A stretch of 6,519 bases of DNA from an uncultured Chlorobiaceae bacterium (GTDB lineage Bacteria; Bacteroidota; Chlorobiia; Chlorobiales; Chlorobiaceae), in the NCBI GenBank assembly GCA_903838095.1, contig CAILXE010000459.1:1-6519 (forward strand), in the 5' to 3' direction. The notes beneath the pieces were generated by a model, which saw only the letters and a list, made by a program, of their open reading frames with translations, searched no databases and was not told the DNA's origin. The position numbers and the translations under genes were made by a program. This document shows positions 1 through 3,543 of the stretch, one piece after another; position 1 is the first letter of the stretch; each line of letters opens with the position of its first letter.

Positions 1-1
1 A

Positions 2-100
2 TTCCTGAAAAAGCCGGTGACACTGAGAGAGGTGGCGGCAGCAATAAAAGAACTGTTACCCGGCCACCATGCATTACCAATTACCTTTCCGGCGGGTTAA
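2..100 (+). CDS. C-terminal end of a receiver-domain protein (probable hybrid histidine kinase), 5' truncated by window edge
   Basis: Reading from base 2, the frame is open to a TAA at 98-100 and gives 32 residues beginning FLKKPVTLREVAAAIKELLP. The Lys-Pro pair followed by a hydrophobic residue, then an amphipathic helix, is the end of a CheY-like receiver domain: the conserved Lys of the phosphorylation site, the cis-Pro and helix alpha-5. The protein ends about ten residues after that helix, so the receiver is the last domain. In this setting that usually means a hybrid sensor histidine kinase, but a stand-alone or other multidomain regulator is possible because the rest lies outside the window. 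It precedes the response-regulator gene at 241 by 140 bases on the same strand, so it may supply or relay the phosphate for it (inference). Confidence 0.7.
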   Translation, partial: FLKKPVTLREVAAAIKELLPGHHALPITFPAG

Positions 101-160
101 TAAATCAGTTTTATGCTCACAACTTTGCTATATTCTTCTAATTTTTGATAAAAAATTTTG

Positions 161-177
161 GTGAAAAAGGTGTGAAA
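161..177 (+). promoter_or_regulatory. Direct repeat GTGAAA x2 upstream of the response-regulator gene, possible operator
   Basis: GTGAAA occurs at 161-166 and again at 172-177, an 11-bp period. OmpR/PhoB-type regulators bind tandem half-sites spaced 10-11 bp apart, so this is a candidate autoregulatory site for the gene at 241. The core GTGA is also in the 10-bp-period TTGTGA repeat upstream of the pilin operon (1151-1166). The region is AT-rich and the half-sites are short, so chance is a real alternative. A weak -10-like TATATT lies at 129-134, but I see no convincing -35 for it. Confidence 0.25.
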
Positions 178-205
178 GAACCGGTTTCTCAACTGGTTTT
201 ATTTT
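177..205 (+). terminator. Weak stem-loop with T-rich tail, possible terminator of the upstream signalling gene
   Basis: Bases 177-184 can pair with 193-200 as eight pairs including two G-T wobbles, around an 8-base loop, followed by the T-rich tract ATTTT. The core is AACCGG against CTGGTT. It lies about 75 bases past the TAA at 98-100 and before the TTG start at 241, as expected for a terminator or leader hairpin. The stem is short and not very GC-rich. Confidence 0.25.
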
Positions 206-240
206 AGCCGGACACTACTGATCCTGGTTAGAAATTTGTT

Positions 241-987
241 TTGTCACAAGATACTCCTCATAAGAATCTTTTTGGCAAGCGGGTGATTATTGTTGAAGAC
301 GACAATCCTACACTCAAAGCTCTTGTCAAATATCTGACGATCCAGGGATACGAAGTCACCGGGGTAAGTGCGGCAGGTGAGTGCTATAAACATATTTTGA
401 CAGAACCCTTCGAGGTAGCCATACTCGACATCGGACTTCCCGATCAGAGCGGACTTGTGCTCGCCGAATATATTCGAAAGAACACAAACATGCGCATCAT
501 CATATTGTCCGGGCGCATCACAACTGATGACCAGCTTACTGGTCACAAGGCAGGCGCAGATATCTACCTGACCAAACCGTTTTCTTTTCGCTTGCTCTCA
601 GCCGCCATCGAAACGCTTTTCAGCCGCATTGTTGAATTCCCCTCAATTCCTCCGCAGGTTGCTGGCGAACTTGAGTTACCACTTTCGAAAACATGGAGAC
701 TCAAGAAGAGTACATGGTGCATGCAGTCTCCAGAAGGGGTGGACTTCAAGCTGACCAACAAAGAGCTTCTCTTCATGACCATGCTCACCTCAAATCATGG
801 ATCAGTTGTAACCCGTTCTGAACTGCTAAAAAAACTTGGCTACTTTAACGACGAATTCGGTAACCACTCACTACAGTCTCTCGTCAACCGTCTGCGCCGT
901 AAAATAATAGCCAACAACACAGAATTTCCAGTTCAGGCAGCCCATGGCATCGGCTACGTTTTTTTGGCCGACATCATCGTCGAGTAA
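241..987 (+). CDS. OmpR/PhoB-family response regulator (receiver + winged-helix DNA-binding domain)
   Basis: A 248-residue cytoplasmic transcription regulator, the usual length for this family. The receiver spans about residues 13-130. VIIVEDD supplies the acidic pocket (E19, D20), D63 in AILDIGLP is the expected phosphate acceptor, S90 in IIILSGR replaces the more common Thr, Y109 is the switch aromatic, and K112-P113 is the conserved Lys-Pro. The winged helix spans about 143-245: LTNKELLFMTML starts the helical part, HSLQSLVNRLRRKI (209-222) is the recognition helix, and HGIGYVF (235-241) is the wing, with His where Arg is usual. The TTG start is set by an in-frame TAG at 229-231. The next usable start, GTG at 283, would remove the start of the first strand. 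No Shine-Dalgarno sequence is evident. It sits between a receiver-protein gene and the pilus operon, so it is the likely controller of that operon (inference). Its exact subfamily cannot be named. Confidence 0.93.
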   Translation: MSQDTPHKNLFGKRVIIVEDDNPTLKALVKYLTIQGYEVTGVSAAGECYKHILTEPFEVAILDIGLPDQSGLVLAEYIRKNTNMRIIILSGRITTDDQLTGHKAGADIYLTKPFSFRLLSAAIETLFSRIVEFPSIPPQVAGELELPLSKTWRLKKSTWCMQSPEGVDFKLTNKELLFMTMLTSNHGSVVTRSELLKKLGYFNDEFGNHSLQSLVNRLRRKIIANNTEFPVQAAHGIGYVFLADIIVE

Positions 988-1010
988 CTTTCCGCCGCAT
1001 TCCCGCCAGT

Positions 1011-1044
1011 GCCGATTCTGCCAGCAAATCACGACAGAATCGGC
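1011..1044. terminator. Perfect 10-bp inverted repeat after the response-regulator gene (terminator-like or operator)
   Basis: GCCGATTCTG at 1011-1020 is the exact reverse complement of CAGAATCGGC at 1035-1044, with 14 bases between. It starts 23 bases after the regulator stop codon, where a terminator would lie. The following sequence is pyrimidine-rich (CTCCCTCTTCTC) but has no T-run, so it would be a poor intrinsic terminator. The inner arms ATTCTG/CAGAAT recur with nearly the same spacing at 1228-1252, which also allows a protein-binding dyad. Confidence 0.45.
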
Positions 1045-1131
1045 GACCTCCCTCTTCTCAGTTGTGAAATATCAATGCTCACCAAACCTCACAAAAATTG
1101 TCGTAACTGCCCTGTTCCCACGTATTAAAAC

Positions 1132-1153
1132 CAATTATTAACGATAATAATTG
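1132..1153. promoter_or_regulatory. AT-rich 9-bp perfect inverted repeat with 4-bp spacer, operator-like
   Basis: CAATTATTA at 1132-1140 is exactly repeated in inverse as TAATAATTG at 1145-1153, around ACGA. The 22-bp dyad is far from both genes, about 145 bases past the regulator stop and 36 bases upstream of the candidate -35 box. Its size and symmetry resemble a dimeric repressor or activator site more than a terminator, as the stem is nearly all A/T. Its right end overlaps the first TTGTGA direct repeat, suggesting competing or cooperative binding. The binding protein is unknown. Confidence 0.35.
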
Positions 1154-1167
1154 TGACTTTTTGTGAT
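1151..1167 (+). promoter_or_regulatory. Tandem TTGTGA repeat with 10-bp period, candidate response-regulator box
   Basis: TTGTGAC at 1151-1157 is followed by TTGTGAT at 1161-1167, exactly 10 bp apart. This is the geometry of OmpR/PhoB-class operators, which bind head-to-tail half-sites on one DNA face. The pair ends 21 bp before the candidate -35 box, so it would be centred about 65 bp upstream of the expected transcript start, a usual activator position. TTGTGA also occurs at 1062-1067 on the + strand and at 1089-1094 on the - strand. Assignment to the regulator at 241-987 is inference. Confidence 0.35.
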
Positions 1168-1188
1168 CATCAAATGATAATTAATGGC

Positions 1189-1217
1189 TTGATTGGCGGC
1201 CTTGAATGGAGTAAAAT
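1189..1217 (+). promoter_or_regulatory. Candidate sigma-70-type promoter of the pilus operon
   Basis: TTGATT at 1189-1194 and TAAAAT at 1212-1217 are separated by exactly 17 bp. They match four of six bases at -35 and five of six at -10 against TTGACA/TATAAT. Transcription would start near 1224, giving a leader of roughly 175 bases before the first pilin ATG at 1398. This is the best promoter-like pair I found in the 410-base gap. Operator-like repeats lie immediately upstream. Confidence 0.5.
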
Positions 1218-1226
1218 ATTAAAAAT

Positions 1227-1263
1227 GATTCTGAACAGTGGGCTCGCAGAATGGCTCTTTTTT
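1227..1263 (+). promoter_or_regulatory. Leader stem-loop followed by T6, attenuator-like
   Basis: ATTCTG at 1228-1233 pairs perfectly with CAGAAT at 1247-1252 around a 13-base loop, and six T residues follow at 1258-1263 after GGCTC. It lies at the very start of the predicted transcript. The 6-bp stem is weak and the T-run begins five bases past it, so efficient termination is doubtful. The same arms occur in the hairpin at 1011-1044. It may be an attenuator, a 5'-end stabilising hairpin, or a DNA dyad overlapping the transcription start. Confidence 0.3.
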
Positions 1264-1314
1264 GTCAAGCAGTGATTTGAACTGAACCGTGAAATCAACT
1301 CTCAACGCAGGAAA

Positions 1315-1350
1315 AAAGGAGGTGCCTTGAACAATATTATTGTGTTTTAA
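1315..1350 (+). promoter_or_regulatory. Orphan perfect Shine-Dalgarno sequence with 7-codon micro-ORF in the pilin leader
   Basis: AAAGGAGGTG at 1315-1324 is close to a full complement of the 16S rRNA 3' end, yet the pilin ATG lies 73 bases further on. Four bases after GGAGG, a TTG at 1327 opens a frame encoding MNNIIVF, ending at TAA 1348-1350. That stop overlaps an ATG at 1350 in a TAATG arrangement. Possible roles are a translated leader peptide, a ribosome standby site, or an mRNA-stabilising orphan Shine-Dalgarno of the STAB-SD kind known from Bacillus thuringiensis cry transcripts. The motif is plain; the function is inferred. Confidence 0.5.
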
Positions 1351-1385
1351 TGTTGCGTTTAACAATTATCTTTATTAATAAGTAA
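1350..1385 (+). CDS. Second leader micro-ORF (11 codons), coupled by TAATG to the first
   Basis: ATG at 1350-1352 opens MLRLTIIFINK, ending at TAA 1383-1385, twelve bases before the pilin ATG at 1398. It has no Shine-Dalgarno sequence of its own, but overlaps the stop of the micro-ORF at 1327-1350, a common arrangement for translational coupling. With the pilin start also lacking a Shine-Dalgarno sequence, ribosomes loaded at 1315-1324 could reach the pilin by stepwise reinitiation. The peptide matches no family I know, and short AT-rich frames of this kind can arise by chance. Confidence 0.25.
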   Translation: MLRLTIIFINK

Positions 1386-1397
1386 TCGAATAACATC

Positions 1398-1934
1398 ATG
1401 AAAAAGAAAATTTTAGCACTCGCATCCATGGCAGCAATGCTTGCTTTTGGAAATGAAGCACAGGCAGTAGACAATGTTGCTTCGTCTGACGCCAAGGCGA
1501 CAATTGCTTCCGGGATTACCTGCGCCAAGGATATTTCCGGATTAACGGGAGGTGATCTTGCGTTTGGCATTATTATTCCGAGCGCATCGGCTATTGATGT
1601 CGTGTCAATCAATGCGAACACTGGTGTTAGATCGCACTCTACAAGCGCTACGATGGTCAATTCTACCTATGGGCCTGCAGCATTTAATGTCACTGGTGCG
1701 GCTGGCGCATCCTATACAATAACATTGCCTACGGGTTCCACTCTCATCAGCAATGGGGCGCAAACAATGGAGGTTAAAAATTTTAGTGCTTATGGAAATG
1801 GTGCATCAGGGGCATATATAATTGCGTCAAATGCTACGGCTTCGTTCAAGGTTGGTGCGGATCTGCATGTCGCGGTAAATCAGGCGACCGGGGTATATTC
1901 TGGCCCGTTTCAGGTAACAGTAGCTTACCAGTAA
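1398..1934 (+). CDS. DUF4402-family exported protein, probable pilin subunit 1 of a chaperone-usher system
   Basis: 178 residues. A Sec signal peptide (KKK then a hydrophobic core) probably ends at AQA, residues 21-23. The rest is a DUF4402-type beta domain: GDLAFGIII (52-60), FNVTGAAGASYTITLP (96-111), KVGADLHV, and the C-terminal strand FQVTVAYQ. The penultimate Tyr and the alternating hydrophobic last strand resemble classical chaperone-usher pilins, and residues 28-46 could serve as a donor strand (inference). The only mature-region cysteine is C42, so the disulfide of classical pilins is absent. The start is fixed by an in-frame TAA at 1383-1385. No Shine-Dalgarno sequence lies nearby, only the orphan one about 75 bases upstream. 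It is first in the operon and paralogous to the protein at 2085-2627, sharing VTGAAGASYT, FGIII and the start MKKKIL. Which subunit is major is not shown. Confidence 0.85.
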   Translation: MKKKILALASMAAMLAFGNEAQAVDNVASSDAKATIASGITCAKDISGLTGGDLAFGIIIPSASAIDVVSINANTGVRSHSTSATMVNSTYGPAAFNVTGAAGASYTITLPTGSTLISNGAQTMEVKNFSAYGNGASGAYIIASNATASFKVGADLHVAVNQATGVYSGPFQVTVAYQ

Positions 1935-1957
1935 ACTTTACCCGCTTATACTGTTAC

Positions 1958-1996
1958 GCAGGGAGAAGCTGCAAAGAAATTTTGGTATCTCCCTGC
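1958..1996 (+). terminator. Intercistronic stem-loop after pilin 1 (partial terminator or mRNA-stabilising hairpin)
   Basis: GCAGGGAGA at 1958-1966 pairs perfectly with TCTCCCTGC at 1988-1996, and CAAA/TTTG at 1972-1975 and 1981-1984 can pair within the loop. It begins 23 bases after the pilin 1 stop. No T-run follows, so full termination is unlikely. Partial termination or protection of the pilin 1 message from 3' decay would raise its level over downstream genes, as is known after major pilin genes in other chaperone-usher operons. A 12-bp palindrome, GCTATTAATAGC (1995-2006), overlaps the right arm and could form an alternative fold. Confidence 0.5.
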
Positions 1997-2033
1997 TATT
2001 AATAGCGAGGTTTTCAACAGGTTACTGAATTTC

Positions 2034-2057
2034 TTCCCATGTTTGCCGTGATGGGAA
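2034..2057 (+). promoter_or_regulatory. 7-bp stem-loop just upstream of the pilin 2 ribosome binding site
   Basis: TTCCCAT at 2034-2040 pairs perfectly with ATGGGAA at 2051-2057 around a 10-base loop. It ends 16 bases before the Shine-Dalgarno AAGGA at 2074-2078. It may help define the pilin 2 translation start or mark a processing site. No T-run follows, so it is not a convincing terminator. Confidence 0.3.
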
Positions 2058-2084
2058 AAGGCTGGCTCAAGTGAAGGATTCCGC

Positions 2085-2627
2085 ATGAAAAAGAAAATTT
2101 TACTCCTTTTGTGTCTGCCAATGCTCATTGTTGGAAATGAGTCACTGGCGGGTCAGGCATCTTCCGCAGGTGACGCCAACGCAGTGGCAACAATTTCTCA
2201 ACCGGTGAGTCTCTCCCCCTCGGAAGATGGTGGTCTTGTTTCGGATGGTACCCTTACCTTTGGAATTATTATTGCACATGACACTGAAGCGGATGTCATA
2301 ACAATTACCCCATCCGGAAATCGTACCCATAGTGGAAAGGCAATACTTGTGACGTCATCTTTTGGGCCTACAGTCTTTGATGTCACAGGCGCCGCCGGAG
2401 CAAGCTATACTTTAGTGTTACCCAATAACGGCACAGTTACTATTGCAAACTATGCTGGTTCAAGAATGCAAGTAAACAACTTTACTGCTTCAGCCGTTGG
2501 AGGAACCAGCGTGCTTGGTGGTGATGGCAAGGCTCGGTTCAGTGTTGGTGGATCGCTGTCGGTTGCGGCCGCTCAGCCGAACGGATTATATACAGGAACT
2601 TTTCCTGTTGGCGTAAACTACCAATAG
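2085..2627 (+). CDS. DUF4402-family exported protein, probable pilin subunit 2
   Basis: 180 residues. The signal peptide has KKK followed by ILLLLCLPMLIV, with cleavage likely after SLA (20-22) or GQA (23-25). The DUF4402-type beta domain follows: GTLTFGIII (55-63), a conserved TPSGNRTHSG turn, FDVTGAAGASYTLVLP (98-113), MQVNNF, a glycine-rich segment ending in GDGKARFSVGGSLSV, and the last strand FPVGVNYQ with penultimate Tyr. The mature protein has no cysteine. The ATG has the clearest ribosome binding site of the operon, AAGGA at 2074-2078 with six bases of spacing. Its first 18 bases are identical to those of pilin 1, and the two proteins align along their whole length, so they arose by tandem duplication. 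The larger divergence of the N-terminal segment fits different partners in the fibre (inference). A role as fibre subunit rests on the chaperone and usher genes next door. Confidence 0.85.
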   Translation: MKKKILLLLCLPMLIVGNESLAGQASSAGDANAVATISQPVSLSPSEDGGLVSDGTLTFGIIIAHDTEADVITITPSGNRTHSGKAILVTSSFGPTVFDVTGAAGASYTLVLPNNGTVTIANYAGSRMQVNNFTASAVGGTSVLGGDGKARFSVGGSLSVAAAQPNGLYTGTFPVGVNYQ

Positions 2628-2679
2628 GATTCCCGACACTCGCCACAAGTGACATGGAAAAATATTTTATCGAAACACT

Positions 2680-3543
2680 ATGAATATCAAGATTTTTGTT
2701 TCTGCACTTATATTGGCAGGAACTTTTTTTTGTTTCAGAGAGGCCGCTGCTGCTGGAGATCCAGTGCCAACCTATTCACTCCAGGATTTGCTCGTCATCC
2801 CGAGGCGTGTTGTCTTTGAGGGAGCAATGCGTACTGCTCAGCTTTCGCTGGTTAACCGGGGCAACAGGCAGCTTACTTATGCCATCTCATTCGTCAATTA
2901 TCGTATGACAGATGATGGCAGTGTCAAAGAGATAACCAAGCCTGAAGTGGACGAGCGGTTTGCCGAAGCTTATGTTCGTTTTACACCACGTCGGGTGGTG
3001 CTCGAACCGGGTCAAGTTCAGATGTTGCGCATGCAACTGCTCAAGCCTTCGGATCTTGCAGAGGGGGAGTACCGATCGCATCTTGCTTTTCGCGTGATAC
3101 CCGCTGCTCAGGATGCGGCTCAGCCCGACTCAGCAGGTCGTGGTATAAGCATCAGGCTGATACCCATTTACGGGTTATCGATTCCGGTCATCGTTCGCCA
3201 CGGGTCGCTGAATGCAACAGTGCGTCTGACCGGTTTGAATCTCTCCAGCAAAGGCAATCCGGCGAACAGTGTACTTTCCCTTGTTATCGAGCGTGACGGC
3301 GGGCGATCAATTTTCGGCGATGTTGAGGCGGTATGGAATGCGCATGGAAGCAAGCCTGTTGTTGTCAGCCGAATCAATGCACTTGCCGTTTACACTCCCA
3401 ATGCAAAACGCACTTTGGCTATGACGTTGTCGCCTCCCAAAGGTCTGGTGATGAAGGGGGGAGAGTTGAGCGTTCGCTTTATTGAAAAACGTACCGATGA
3501 CACAGAGTTTGTGGCGGCAGAGACTAATCTTGCTATTCCATAA
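2680..3543 (+). CDS. PapD-like periplasmic pilus-assembly chaperone
   Basis: 287 residues, somewhat longer than the usual 230-250. A signal peptide ends near the AAAA at 22-25. Domain 1 (about 37-140) is Ig-like: R42-R43 before VVFEG matches the PapD strand carrying its subunit-anchoring Arg8 (R43 is the best equivalent), and VRFTPRRVVLEPGQVQMLRM (99-118) and GEYRSHLAFRVIP (129-141) are the family signatures. Domain 2 covers about 160-280. The strand YGLSIPVIVR (164-173) seems to lack the conserved Lys of PapD (K112), as expected of a divergent branch. Such chaperones bind subunits in the periplasm, complete their fold by donor-strand complementation and deliver them to the usher. The start is the first ATG after an in-frame TGA at 2650-2652 and has no Shine-Dalgarno sequence. 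The gene follows pilin 2 by 52 bases and overlaps the usher gene start. Confidence 0.88.
   Translation: MNIKIFVSALILAGTFFCFREAAAAGDPVPTYSLQDLLVIPRRVVFEGAMRTAQLSLVNRGNRQLTYAISFVNYRMTDDGSVKEITKPEVDERFAEAYVRFTPRRVVLEPGQVQMLRMQLLKPSDLAEGEYRSHLAFRVIPAAQDAAQPDSAGRGISIRLIPIYGLSIPVIVRHGSLNATVRLTGLNLSSKGNPANSVLSLVIERDGGRSIFGDVEAVWNAHGSKPVVVSRINALAVYTPNAKRTLAMTLSPPKGLVMKGGELSVRFIEKRTDDTEFVAAETNLAIP

Noticed and set aside
944..1141. 65-codon + strand frame overlapping the response-regulator end
   Set aside because: Overlaps a confident gene in another frame, has low-complexity Ser- and Cys-rich content, no Shine-Dalgarno sequence, and spans the inverted repeat at 1011-1044.
1160..1174. CRP/FNR-like palindrome TTTGTGATCATCAAA
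   Set aside because: The outer TTTG/CAAA and inner TGATCA do not share a centre, and the spacing is one base short of the FNR consensus TTGAT-N4-ATCAA. The tandem TTGTGA reading explains the same bases better.
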